This document shows positions 26,439 through 35,344 of a DNA stretch of 64,000 bases, piece after piece. The notes beneath the pieces were generated by a model. That model was not told where the DNA came from. It made no database searches and was given only the letters and a program-made list of their open reading frames with translations. The translations under genes and the position numbers were made by a program. Source of the stretch: Methanomicrobiales archaeon (GTDB lineage: Archaea > Halobacteriota > Methanomicrobia > Methanomicrobiales > JACTUA01). How positions within the stretch are numbered: position 1 is the first letter of the stretch; every line of letters starts with the position of its first letter. Where the stretch lies: positions 248,548 through 312,547 of the forward strand of contig JACTUA010000002.1 in NCBI GenBank assembly GCA_015660865.1. The letters run 5' to 3'.

Positions 26439-27875
26439 ATGGGAAAGGTCGAGATTGAGGTACACCGCCATGGCCTGATGATGCTTGGCTCTTCCGCAGG
26501 GATAACCTTCGTCGGGGTTCTTGCGACCATGTTCTATGCCCACTGGCTTGGCGCAGAGATCCTCGGGGCCTACTTTCTCTTCCTCTCGTACTACAATATC
26601 CTGGCCCTCCTGTCAGACCTCGGGTTCAACACCGCTGCACTGAAACGCATCAGCGAAGGGATCCAGCCGGATGCCTACTTTACCCTGAGTTTCCTCCTCC
26701 GTTTGATCCTCTACGGCCTCGTCAGTATCCTCCTTGTGGCCTTCAGGGATCGCTTTGTGGACCTCAACAATGCCGGACTGTTCTGGATTCTCATCGCGGT
26801 ATTCGGGATCGGGACACTCGCCTCCTGCCTCGCTACGGCCATCGGAGGCGCAAACCGCCTGGGCCTCGCGGCGTCCATGAGCATCCTCGACAATATCACC
26901 CGGATAGGGGTTCAATTCACGGGTGTTCTGCTCGGATTCAAGGTCTTCGGGCTCGTAGGGGGAATTATTGCAGGTCTCTCGGTCGAGATCGTCATCGCCC
27001 TGAGATATCTCGATTTCCGCCCCGTTCAGGTTCGCCTCGAACATCTCCGGAGCCTGATCCATTATTCCCTGTGGGCGTTCCTCGCCTCCTCCGGCGTCGC
27101 TGTTATGGACAACATCAATGTGATCCTCATCGGCTATTTCATGGCATCATCCGATGTCGGGATCTATGGCATCTGCTGGACCTTCTCATTCTTCGGGCTC
27201 TTTGTCACAACCGCCCTCTGCAATACCCTCTGGGTGAAGGTCAGCCGGTGGAGCGCCACCGGGGATAGGGAAACAATTGCCCTTGCCCTCTCCCGGGCAT
27301 GTTCCTATGCCCTGCTCTTCACCATCCCCATCCTCGTCGGTGGGATCATCCTGGGGGAGGATCTCCTCTACTACCTCTTTTCAGCAAGTTTCGCCGCCGG
27401 GTTTGGTGCGCTGGTCCTTCTTCTCTTCGCAAGAACCGTGCAGTCGGTATACCAGCTCTTCTACACCTTCCTCATGGCCATGGATGCAGCGAGGGACGCG
27501 TTCTTTGTTGTTCTGGTGGGAAGCATCGTGAACATCACCCTCTCCGTGGTATTGATCCCGGTGCTGGGCCTTGTCGGTGCAGCGGCCGGAACGCTGGTGA
27601 CGGCCAGTATCAGCCTCGTCATAGCCTTCAGGAAACTCCGCCGGCACACACCGGTCAGCCTTGACTCCTTCGCAATCATGCGCTTTCTGGGGGCCGCCGG
27701 GATCATGGGGGCCGTTCTCATCCTCGGCAAAGTTCTGGTATCGATTCATGCCTTCTGGAGACCGGTTCTTCTCGTCCTGCTCGGGGCTGGCGTGTATTTC
27801 GGTATCCTCCTCCTCATCGACCGCCGGCTGCGTGATGATGCCCGCCGGACACTCATGATCCGCTGGCGGGGATGA
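26439..27875 (+). CDS. Polysaccharide flippase (MOP/Wzx-like)
   Basis: 478-residue multispan membrane protein with about 12-14 hydrophobic segments from residue 12 onward (SSAGITFVGVLATMFYAHWLG, and similar). The N-terminal segment plus ALGAYFLFLSYYNILALLSDLG-like sequence fits oligosaccharide flippases of the MOP superfamily. It would move lipid-linked glycan across the membrane. No Wzy-type polymerase is evident nearby. It lies in the centre of the glycan region and is transcribed from its own TATA box. Confidence 0.85.
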   Translation: MGKVEIEVHRHGLMMLGSSAGITFVGVLATMFYAHWLGAEILGAYFLFLSYYNILALLSDLGFNTAALKRISEGIQPDAYFTLSFLLRLILYGLVSILLVAFRDRFVDLNNAGLFWILIAVFGIGTLASCLATAIGGANRLGLAASMSILDNITRIGVQFTGVLLGFKVFGLVGGIIAGLSVEIVIALRYLDFRPVQVRLEHLRSLIHYSLWAFLASSGVAVMDNINVILIGYFMASSDVGIYGICWTFSFFGLFVTTALCNTLWVKVSRWSATGDRETIALALSRACSYALLFTIPILVGGIILGEDLLYYLFSASFAAGFGALVLLLFARTVQSVYQLFYTFLMAMDAARDAFFVVLVGSIVNITLSVVLIPVLGLVGAAAGTLVTASISLVIAFRKLRRHTPVSLDSFAIMRFLGAAGIMGAVLILGKVLVSIHAFWRPVLLVLLGAGVYFGILLLIDRRLRDDARRTLMIRWRG

Positions 27876-27970
27876 TGGGAGAGGGGATTTTCACCGATTC
27901 CGGAATAGGATACGTCTTTCTCTCGACGGTCCGGAAATTTTTCATAAAGAGCTGAAAAATGAGATAATAA

Positions 27971-29233
27971 GTGATAAATTGGGCGTCGTCCATATTCTCG
28001 CTTGTCATGCCAGATTCCTTTATAAAACGGGTCTCCCGATTGCACCGGCAGGGGATGCTTGCCTATGCAATAAAATTGGAAATGATACCTTACCTGATCG
28101 GGATAAGGTACTTATTTTTCCCTGACCCGTTCGGTCGGCAGCCGGGCCTTGAGATCACCCTTCATTGCCCTGATTACACACGACCGCCAGATGACAGGAA
28201 TGAGATGGAGCTTGTTGAGAGGATCTTCTCCTCCTATAAGGCCATGAAGAGGGACCAGAAGAGAGCCCAGGATAGGTACCTTCCTTCGTCTATGTGGAGT
28301 GACAAGCTCTCCAGCGGATACTCCTCCCTGATGAAGGGCCTGCAATCAGACGATCCCTCCCAATTCCACTTCTTTCTTGCTAACTTCGGCGCATGGAAGG
28401 AGGATCTCGGCATCGAGAATACCAGCTTTCTCAGGAAGAATATGCGATCATGGCCGACGAGGGCTTATCTGAAGCATGTCGTCTTCTACCAGCAGCTGAG
28501 GAGATGGCATTGGTTCTATAACCAGAGAAAACCGACGGAATCCCTTTCTTATCCGGAGTTCGGGAATCAGGCAGGCGCATATCTCGGTGAGAACTTCATC
28601 GGGGTTGGATCCTTTTTCAATGAGATCTATGGCTCAATCCTCCACGGGCTCATAGAGGACAGGGAGCGTCCCGTTGTCGCAGATCTGGGTGCCGGGTATG
28701 GCAAACTGGCATACTTCACCCTGCGCACGGCGAAAAGGTTCTGCTTCATTGACTTCGACTTACCCGAGACCCTGTGCCTCTGCGCCTATTACCTCATGAA
28801 GGCATGGCCTGACAAGAGGGCGCTCCTCTATGGCGAAGAGGAGTATTCACCGGGAGCACATGAAAAGTACGATCTCATCTTCATGCCCAACTACGAGATT
28901 GAAAAGGCCGGGCAGGACACCATCGACCTGTTCATGAATATCACAAGCCTCGGGGAGATGGACCGGAGTGCCGTGATCAATTACATCCATCATATTACAC
29001 GGTCCACACACTACTTCTTCCATATGAACCATGACAATTATCCGTCGCATTTCTCCCGGGATATACAGGGGATGCTTGGATATGAGTACCCGGTTCCCAG
29101 GGACAGGTTCAAGTTGCTCTTCCGGTACCTGGATGCAGGCCATCTCCTTTACCATGGGTTCATCGATTTTAAGACTGATATATTCCTGTACCTTTATGAA
29201 AAGCAGGAGGAACGCAACAGCAAGGAATCGTGA
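27971..29233 (+). CDS. Putative sugar O-methyltransferase (NanM-like)
   Basis: 420 residues. Mid-protein PVVADLGAGYGKLAYFTLR is a SAM motif I, and CFIDFDLPETLCLCAYYL plus YDLIFMPNYEIE follow in order. The overall pattern matches the putative sugar O-methyltransferase family I recall as TIGR04371. The first codon is GTG 27971; ATG 28007 (MPDSFIKRVSRLHRQG) is an alternative. By hand count the row 28981-29040 is 37% GC and 28501-28560 is 45%, versus 72% at 1201-1260, so the gene looks acquired. No clear partner; separate from the operon at 29453. Confidence 0.65.
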   Translation: MINWASSIFSLVMPDSFIKRVSRLHRQGMLAYAIKLEMIPYLIGIRYLFFPDPFGRQPGLEITLHCPDYTRPPDDRNEMELVERIFSSYKAMKRDQKRAQDRYLPSSMWSDKLSSGYSSLMKGLQSDDPSQFHFFLANFGAWKEDLGIENTSFLRKNMRSWPTRAYLKHVVFYQQLRRWHWFYNQRKPTESLSYPEFGNQAGAYLGENFIGVGSFFNEIYGSILHGLIEDRERPVVADLGAGYGKLAYFTLRTAKRFCFIDFDLPETLCLCAYYLMKAWPDKRALLYGEEEYSPGAHEKYDLIFMPNYEIEKAGQDTIDLFMNITSLGEMDRSAVINYIHHITRSTHYFFHMNHDNYPSHFSRDIQGMLGYEYPVPRDRFKLLFRYLDAGHLLYHGFIDFKTDIFLYLYEKQEERNSKES

Positions 29234-29373
29234 TTCAGGGTCGCCGGATTTGAAAATGCCCGGTCAGATCCGTGATCAGAAACAAATAACCATGCGGAAG
29301 AATCCGGAAGGAGGATAAACGGGGATAGCATTCCTGTTCCAAGATCACAGCTCCCGGATTGACATGAATGAAA

Positions 29374-29414
29374 AACCGCTGTGATTGCGGTTCTCTCACA
29401 GTAGAAATTTAATA
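29374..29414 (+). promoter_or_regulatory. TATA box with upstream inverted repeats before the 29453 operon
   Basis: AAATTTAATA (29405-29414) is the TATA box; predicted start near 29436, and GGGGGGTAGAG precedes ATG 29453. Just upstream, AACCGC and GCGGTT flank 7 bases (29374-29392), and CTGTGA and TCACAG flank 11 bases (29379-29401). These nested repeats abut the TATA box where an archaeal activator or repressor would bind. Confidence 0.45.
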
Positions 29415-29452
29415 CCGTCCCCTTCCTATTATAACATGAAAGGGGGGTAGAG

Positions 29453-30385
29453 ATGACAGAATGCACGATCGCCCTCACGATTCGCTCCTTTGACCATGAC
29501 GGACCAGCGATGGCGAAGCTGCGGAAACGGTGCAGGGTAGGATATATCAACAGATCCGGCAGGCGCCTGACGGAAGGGGACCTCTCCCGGGTCCTCGACG
29601 GAGTCGAGGGGGTGATTGCCGGGACCGAGCCCTTCAGCCGGAAGGTCATGGACACCTGTCCCCTGCTGCAGATCATCTCCCGGGTCGGGACGGGCATCGA
29701 TTCCATCGACATGGAGGCGGCCCAGACCCGGGGCATCCGGGTCTTCACCACCCCTGAACCGCCTGTACAGGCCGTTGCCGAACATACCCTGGCCCTCCTC
29801 CTCTCGGTCTTAAAGGGCATACCACTGAGGAATGAGATGATCCGGAAGGGGGAGGAAGCAATGCAGCCGGGAACCCTCCTTGCGGGGAAAACCGTGGGAA
29901 TCATCGGTTTCGGCAGGATCGGCCAGACAGTTGCAGGGATGCTCGGGCCTTTCGGCTGCCGGATCCTTGCCTATGATCCTTACAGAAAGGGGCCGGATCA
30001 AGCAGGGGTGGAGTTTCCCGCTTCTCTCGAAGATCTCGCGGGAGAAGCCGATATCCTCACGCTTCACGCCTCTGCCCAGCCGGGGGGGCGGCCCATCATC
30101 GACAGGCACCTCCTCTCCCGCTGCCGGAGGGGAGTGGTGATCCTCAACACCGCCCGTGGGTCCCTCATCGACGAGGATGCCCTCGTCCATGCCCTCGAGG
30201 AGGGTACCGTGGCCGCTGCCGGCCTCGATGTTTTTCCCAGCGAACCCTATAGAGGACCCCTCCTTCGCTTCCCCCAGGTCATCGCGACCCCCCATGTGGC
30301 ATCGAACACCACTGAGACCCGGCGGGAGATGGAGATGGAGGCGGTGGAGAACCTGCTCCGGGGGTTCGAAGGAGGGCGTGAATGA
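29453..30385 (+). CDS. D-2-hydroxyacid dehydrogenase (SerA-like)
   Basis: 310 residues. NAD motif GKTVGIIGFGRIGQTVAGML near residue 144-163, catalytic Arg in LNTARGSLIDEDAL, and catalytic His in IATPHVASNTT, all of the D-isomer-specific 2-hydroxyacid dehydrogenase family. No ACT domain, unlike serine-pathway SerA. It heads an eight-gene operon ending at 36030 and is overlapped by the next gene (ATGA). Inferred role: oxidation or reduction of a hydroxyacid precursor for the activated sugar acid made by this operon. Confidence 0.8.
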   Translation: MTECTIALTIRSFDHDGPAMAKLRKRCRVGYINRSGRRLTEGDLSRVLDGVEGVIAGTEPFSRKVMDTCPLLQIISRVGTGIDSIDMEAAQTRGIRVFTTPEPPVQAVAEHTLALLLSVLKGIPLRNEMIRKGEEAMQPGTLLAGKTVGIIGFGRIGQTVAGMLGPFGCRILAYDPYRKGPDQAGVEFPASLEDLAGEADILTLHASAQPGGRPIIDRHLLSRCRRGVVILNTARGSLIDEDALVHALEEGTVAAAGLDVFPSEPYRGPLLRFPQVIATPHVASNTTETRREMEMEAVENLLRGFEGGRE

Positions 30386-31302
30386 GGGCGCTCGTTACCG
30401 GGGGATCCGGATTCCTTGGACACCATATCATCCGCGAGCTCCTGAAGCAGGGCATAGAGACCACAGGGTATGACATCTTGCCTCCCCGGCAGAGGATGAG
30501 AGATAGCTCACGGGAGAAACTCCTGAACTTCCGCAGGGGAGACCTTCTCGATCAAAAAGGCCTCGTCGAATCCATGGAGGGATGCGATCTCGTCTTCCAT
30601 ACCGCGGCTATCGCCGATATCGAGGAGGCCCGCACGGTTCCCGCGAGGACCATGGAGGTGAACGTGGTGGGAACGGCGAATTGCCTCGAAGCAGCCCGGA
30701 GGTGCGGCGTGAAGCGGTTCCTCCTCGCAAGCTCGGTCTATACAGCAGGGAACCGGGGTTCCTTCTACCGGATCTCGAAGGTCGCCGGCGAGTCCCTCTG
30801 CCGGTCCTTCCATGAGGAGTTCAGCCTCGGGTACACCATCCTCAAGTATGGAAGCCTCTATGGCCGTGAAGCCAACCACTGGAACTTCATCTACAATGTC
30901 TGCAGGGAACTCCTCACGAAGGGGGAGTTCCATTACACCTCCACCCCGGAGGCGGTCCGGGAGTACATCCACATAAGCGACGCATGCCGGGAGACGGTCA
31001 GGATCGCCCTGGATCCCCAATTTGCCAACAGGACTGTCCTGATCACCGGACACCAGCGGATGAAGATGGGGGAGTTCTTCGAGATGGTCCGGGAGATCCT
31101 CGGCCGGGAGATCCGCATCACGTACGCCACCGATGAGAACCGTCTCCATTACGTCATGACCCCCTATGCCTTTGAGACAGACATTCCGGTAAGGGTAAAC
31201 CTCTCCCAGTATGTCGATATCAGCGAAGGTATCCTGGACTGCCTGCGGGAGGTTCAGCGGGAGCTGGACAGGGAGAAGGGTGTGAAAGGCCGGGAGGACT
31301 GA
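30382..31302 (+). CDS. NAD-dependent sugar epimerase/dehydratase
   Basis: 306-residue extended SDR. ALVTGGSGFLGHHII at the N-terminus, then FHTAAIADIEEA, LLASSVYTAG and YRISK (YxxxK). The reading FYRISKVAGES is typical of nucleotide-sugar epimerases. Overlaps the dehydrogenase by four bases, and the radical SAM gene starts five bases after its stop. Substrate not identified. Confidence 0.78.
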   Translation: MRALVTGGSGFLGHHIIRELLKQGIETTGYDILPPRQRMRDSSREKLLNFRRGDLLDQKGLVESMEGCDLVFHTAAIADIEEARTVPARTMEVNVVGTANCLEAARRCGVKRFLLASSVYTAGNRGSFYRISKVAGESLCRSFHEEFSLGYTILKYGSLYGREANHWNFIYNVCRELLTKGEFHYTSTPEAVREYIHISDACRETVRIALDPQFANRTVLITGHQRMKMGEFFEMVREILGREIRITYATDENRLHYVMTPYAFETDIPVRVNLSQYVDISEGILDCLREVQRELDREKGVKGRED

Positions 31303-31306
31303 CACG

Positions 31307-32284
31307 ATGGAGGTGGACGCGAACTTCCACACCATCGGCGGGAGGAGCGTGGTGGAGAGAGAGGACGCCCGCTTCCGGGAATACCGGCGGAAGTGGAAAG
31401 AGTGGCCGGAGACCTTTCATGCGGGGGAGTTCCCCCTCCACCTGGACCTGGAGACGAACAGCGTCTGCAACCTCCAGTGCCCGTTCTGCGCCACCACCCA
31501 TAACCGGTACCGGGCCGGTTTTATTGAAGAGGCGATCTGGAAGAAGGTCCTCGACGAGGGCGGGCGGAATGAACTCTTCTCCCTGAAGTTCACCTTCCGG
31601 GGAGAACCCCTCCTCCACCCGGACCTCCCCAAGATGGTGAAGTACGCGAAGGATGCGGGGATCCTTGACGTGTACTTCAACACGAACGCCGTCAGGCTCA
31701 CGGAGCCCGTGATCCGGGCCCTCATCGACGCGGGCCTTGACAGGATATCCATCTCCTTCGAAGGCTTCGAGAAGTCCGTCTACGAGAGCTACCGGGTCGG
31801 GGCGAGGTTCGAGCAGGTTGTCCGGAATATCGAGGCCCTGAAACGGGTGAGGGAGGAGGTCGGGTCGCCCAGGCCCCTTGTTCGGATCCAGACTGTGCTT
31901 GTTCCCGAGCTTGCAGGCAGGGAGAAGGAGTATTCCGCCTTCTGGACCCCCCGGGCTGACGAAGTCGCATATCTCGATATGAAGGATGAGGACGGGAACC
32001 CTGACCACCGGGGTATCGTTGCAGACTGGGCATGCCCCCAGCTCTGGCAGAGGATGACCATCACCTGGGACGGGAAGATCCTGCCCTGCGTCCATGACAT
32101 CTACGAGTGGATGAGATTCGGGAATATCCTCGATATCCCTATCCGGGATGCATGGAAGAGTGCACAGGAGGAGGACTACCGGAACCGGCACAGGACTGGA
32201 CATGCCCACGAGATCCCGGCCTGTGACCGGTGCCCCCTCCGGGAGAACGAGATCCGGAAGCTCTCCAGGTGTGGTGGACCGTGA
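31307..32284 (+). CDS. Radical SAM enzyme with SPASM-type C-terminus
   Basis: 325 residues. CNLQCPFC (Cys 54, 58, 61) binds the SAM-cleaving [4Fe-4S] cluster. FRGEPLLHPDL and SISFEGFEKSVYES are the usual core strands. The C-terminal cysteines (ACPQLW, PCVHD, CDRCPL, RCGGP) form a SPASM or twitch cluster domain. It sits between an epimerase and a cytidylyltransferase and overlaps the latter by GTGA. Radical chemistry on a sugar or on a glycan-linked carboxylate is likely; which reaction cannot be read. Confidence 0.85.
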   Translation: MEVDANFHTIGGRSVVEREDARFREYRRKWKEWPETFHAGEFPLHLDLETNSVCNLQCPFCATTHNRYRAGFIEEAIWKKVLDEGGRNELFSLKFTFRGEPLLHPDLPKMVKYAKDAGILDVYFNTNAVRLTEPVIRALIDAGLDRISISFEGFEKSVYESYRVGARFEQVVRNIEALKRVREEVGSPRPLVRIQTVLVPELAGREKEYSAFWTPRADEVAYLDMKDEDGNPDHRGIVADWACPQLWQRMTITWDGKILPCVHDIYEWMRFGNILDIPIRDAWKSAQEEDYRNRHRTGHAHEIPACDRCPLRENEIRKLSRCGGP

Positions 32285-33024
32285 TCCCTGCTCTCCTCAT
32301 CGGAAGGGAGGGAAGCCTCGGGTTTCCCGGGAAGAATGTCTATCCCCTCCTGGGGCGGGCCTTGATGGAGTACCCGCTCCTCGCAGCGAAGGGATCCAGG
32401 AACGTCGATGCCCTCTTTGTTTCCACAGACTCGCCCAGGATCGGGGAGATCAGCGAGGGGTATGGGGCCCGGATCATCCATCGCCCGCCCGTGCTCTGCA
32501 CGGCCGAAGCCCTTGGAGAGGATGTCTTTGTCCATGGGTACCGGGAGATACGGGCCGGGCTCAGGGAGGGGGATTCTATCGAGATGCTCGTCCTCCTGAT
32601 GTGCAACGCACCCACCATCACCGCCGACCTCATAGATGAGGGTATCGAGGCGCTCCGTGCGCACCCGGAGTATGACTCGGCGGTGACCGTATCCAGGTAC
32701 AACATGTACAGCCCTCTCAGGGCAAGGAGGATCGGCAGGGATGGACTCCTCCATCCCTTCGTCCCCATCGAGACCTTCGGGGATCCCTATTCCCTGAACT
32801 GCGACCGGGATTCCCAGGGGGATGTTTGGTTCGCCGACATGGGCGCATCCATCGTCCGGCCCGGGAACCTCGAGCACCTGGAGGAGGGGCTTCTCCCCCA
32901 GAAATGGATGGGCCGGCATATCTATCCCCTGAAGCAATGGGGAGGCCTTGATATCGATTACGAGTGGCAGATTCCCCAGGCCAGGTTCTGGCTCGGGAGG
33001 CACGGCTATCGTGAGGTGAACTGA
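32281..33024 (+). CDS. Second cytidylyltransferase (acylneuraminate-CMP type)
   Basis: 247 residues from GTG 32281, which overlaps the radical SAM stop as GTGA. LLIGREGSLGFPGKN is the nucleotide loop; VSTDSPRIGEISEGYGARII and LVLLMCNAPTIT follow as in CMP-Neu/Kdo synthetases, and DIDYEWQIPQARF ends the domain like IDxxxDL. It differs from the NeuA at 11883 in loop and length, so it likely activates a different acid. The operon lacks a NeuB partner of its own. Confidence 0.75.
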   Translation: MIPALLIGREGSLGFPGKNVYPLLGRALMEYPLLAAKGSRNVDALFVSTDSPRIGEISEGYGARIIHRPPVLCTAEALGEDVFVHGYREIRAGLREGDSIEMLVLLMCNAPTITADLIDEGIEALRAHPEYDSAVTVSRYNMYSPLRARRIGRDGLLHPFVPIETFGDPYSLNCDRDSQGDVWFADMGASIVRPGNLEHLEEGLLPQKWMGRHIYPLKQWGGLDIDYEWQIPQARFWLGRHGYREVN

Positions 33025-33026
33025 CC

Positions 33027-33776
33027 ATGTTTGAGGCTATCCGGGGGAAGCGGGCTCTCATTACCGGTGCGGGATCGGGGATGGGGGCCTGCATGGCAGA
33101 ACTCTTTGCCGATCATGGGGCCATCGTCGGTATTCATTACAATAAAAGCGAGGCAGGTGCGAGGAAGGTTCAGGGGATGATCCAGGAGAAGGGCGGGGAA
33201 GCGATCCTGCTCCGGGCTGATCTCATGGATCCCGGAGCGTGTTCTCACCTCGTGCCCCGCTTCACCCAGGAGGCCGGCGGGATTGAGGTTCTCGTAAACA
33301 ATGCAGGGGGTGTCCAGGGCCACCCGCACTTCCTGGAGATGGACCGGGAATCATGGGACCGGACCATCAGCCTCGATCTCACGGCACCCTTCTTCCTTGC
33401 CCGATCTGCCTTCGGGTACATGATGGACCATGGGGGAGGACGGATTATCAGTATCAGCTCCATCGCCGCGAAATACGGGGGCTCTGCGGAGACGATCCAT
33501 TACGGCGCAGCGAAAGCAGGTGTCGAGGCCGTGACAAAAACCCTTGCCAGGGCAGGGGCCCGGTACGGGATCCTGGTGAATGCCGTCCAGCCGGGTGTCA
33601 TCGGTACCGATTTCCACCGGAAGATCGGGAGGGCTTCCCTGGAAGAACGGGTGAAGCAGATCCCCCTTGGAAGGGCCGGGACGCCCCTCGATGTGGCGCG
33701 GCTCTGCCTCTTCCTCGCTTCCGAGGGCGGGGATTTCATCACCGGGCAGGTCTACGGGGTGACGGGAGGAGATTGA
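33027..33776 (+). CDS. Short-chain dehydrogenase/reductase (FabG-like)
   Basis: 249-residue classical SDR. ITGAGSGMGACMAE is the TGxxxGxG motif, LVNNAGG the NNAG motif, SISSIAA carries Ser and YGAAK the catalytic Tyr/Lys. C-terminal FITGQVYGVTGGD is standard. Probably reduces or oxidises a keto group of the sugar acid. Two-base gap from the cytidylyltransferase. Confidence 0.85.
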   Translation: MFEAIRGKRALITGAGSGMGACMAELFADHGAIVGIHYNKSEAGARKVQGMIQEKGGEAILLRADLMDPGACSHLVPRFTQEAGGIEVLVNNAGGVQGHPHFLEMDRESWDRTISLDLTAPFFLARSAFGYMMDHGGGRIISISSIAAKYGGSAETIHYGAAKAGVEAVTKTLARAGARYGILVNAVQPGVIGTDFHRKIGRASLEERVKQIPLGRAGTPLDVARLCLFLASEGGDFITGQVYGVTGGD

Positions 33777-33813
33777 CATATCTCCCTCAACCGCCGAACC
33801 GGATTCCACCCCC

Positions 33814-34671
33814 TTGAGAGAGGACACGGGATCCCCCCCTTCCCCTACCCAGAGGATTCTCTCCTGGGCGCGGAGGTTTCTCGCGGGAGTCCTCGAACGG
33901 AATGCCCTGGAAAACATGGAGGCCAAACTGGGTGGTCTTGATCCCCGGATCCGGGCACTGGTCACCGGTGAGGATGAACGCTCCCATTACGGGGACATGG
34001 ATCTGGAGGAGATCGGGCTGCAGCACATAGCCCGAAGCTTCACCATCGACAGGATCCGGTTCATCAGGGATACCCTTCCCCGGGGGATCCGGGGCACCGT
34101 TGTAGACCTGGGTGATACGAACGGGATCTTTCTCCGGTCCATGGGGCAGGAAGGGATTGGGGTGAACATCAGCGACCCTGCGATCAGATCCCTTCGGGCC
34201 CGCGGCCTGGAGACCCTGAAGGCAGATATTGAGTTCCTCCCGTTCAGGGACAATTCCATCGAGCTTGTGCTCCTCTTCGAGACCCTGGAGCATGTTCCGA
34301 ACCCGATCAAGGTGCTCCGGGAGATCGGCCGGGTCTGTTCACGCTCCCTGGTCCTCTCCATTCCCCTCGTCGGAAAGACCACCATTCACGGGGGCGGGTA
34401 TGATCCGGAACGTCCAGCCGAACAGCACCATATCTTCGAATTCTCAGTCCCGGACTTCAGGGAGATCCTGACCCACACCCCCTTTGTACTCGGGAGGGAC
34501 CAGATTGCCACGGTGCTCGGCGAGAAAGGCAGGATTCTTGACCGGCTTGTCATAGCCCTGTGGTCGATCTTCCGGGAGAAGGATATGTTCTGCGGATGCT
34601 TCCGGAGATTCTACATCTGCCATCTCGTCCGGAAGGATCGGGCTTTGGGAGATCCCGAGCAGGGAGGCTGA
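33814..34671 (+). CDS. SAM-dependent methyltransferase (class I)
   Basis: 285 residues if read from TTG 33814; an ATG at 33916 gives MEAKLGGLDPR. VVDLGDTNGIFLRSMGQEG is motif I (atypical: Asp-Thr where Gly-x-Gly is common), FRDNSIELVLLFETLEHVPNP motif IV, and SLVLSIPLVG follows. The end is rich in Cys and Arg (DMFCGCFRRFYICHLVRK). The weak start and odd motif I leave the N-terminus uncertain. Lies inside the operon between SDR and HAD genes. Confidence 0.7.
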   Translation: MREDTGSPPSPTQRILSWARRFLAGVLERNALENMEAKLGGLDPRIRALVTGEDERSHYGDMDLEEIGLQHIARSFTIDRIRFIRDTLPRGIRGTVVDLGDTNGIFLRSMGQEGIGVNISDPAIRSLRARGLETLKADIEFLPFRDNSIELVLLFETLEHVPNPIKVLREIGRVCSRSLVLSIPLVGKTTIHGGGYDPERPAEQHHIFEFSVPDFREILTHTPFVLGRDQIATVLGEKGRILDRLVIALWSIFREKDMFCGCFRRFYICHLVRKDRALGDPEQGG

Positions 34672-34678
34672 TCGCTCA

Positions 34679-35344
34679 ATGAAACCGAGGCAGGTATCCG
34701 TTCTCATCCTCGATTTCGACGGTGTCATCCTGGAATCGGTGGGGGTGAAGACCGAGGCATTCCGGAAGCTCTTCTCGTTCCGTCCCGATCATGTCGATGA
34801 AATTGTGGATTACCACCGGAGGAATACGGGAGTCTCCAGGTTCGATAAGTTCCGGCACATCTACAGGGAGATCCTGAAGGAGGCCCTCTCCGATGAGCAG
34901 TTCAACCTTCTTTCGGAACGGTATGCAGGACTCGTGGTGGAGGGCGTGGTTCACTCACCCTTCGTCCATGGTGCCCAGGAGTTCCTCGGCGCCTTCTCCC
35001 GGCACCTCCCCATCTTCGTGGTCTCGGCGACCCCCGAGGAGGAGCTCCATTCCATCATCAGGTGGAGAGGACTGGAAGGCCACTTCAGGGGGATCTACGG
35101 GGCACCCACCACGAAGACAGATGCCATCAGGGAGATCAGGGAAAGAACCGGCTCGGCCCGGGAGGAGACCCTCTTTGTGGGAGACGCCGTGAATGACCTC
35201 AGAGCCGCGAAGGTCTGCGGCGTGCGGTTTGTTGGGAGGCGCCCACCCGAAGATCCGGATCGATTCAGGACCGAGGATGGTGTCGAGGCCGTGGTCTCGG
35301 ATCTTGAGGAACTGTCCAAAATCCTGGAAGGAGAGGCATGCTGA
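34679..35344 (+). CDS. HAD-family phosphatase
   Basis: 221 residues. Motif I LILDFDGVI (nucleophile Asp), motif II VVSATP, motif III Lys in TKTDAIREI, motif IV FVGDAVNDLRAA: a complete haloacid-dehalogenase set with a helical cap at about residues 18-85. Likely removes a phosphate from the sugar acid before CMP activation, the role HAD phosphatases play in nonulosonate and Kdo routes. Overlapped by the next gene by seven bases. Confidence 0.85.
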   Translation: MKPRQVSVLILDFDGVILESVGVKTEAFRKLFSFRPDHVDEIVDYHRRNTGVSRFDKFRHIYREILKEALSDEQFNLLSERYAGLVVEGVVHSPFVHGAQEFLGAFSRHLPIFVVSATPEEELHSIIRWRGLEGHFRGIYGAPTTKTDAIREIRERTGSAREETLFVGDAVNDLRAAKVCGVRFVGRRPPEDPDRFRTEDGVEAVVSDLEELSKILEGEAC

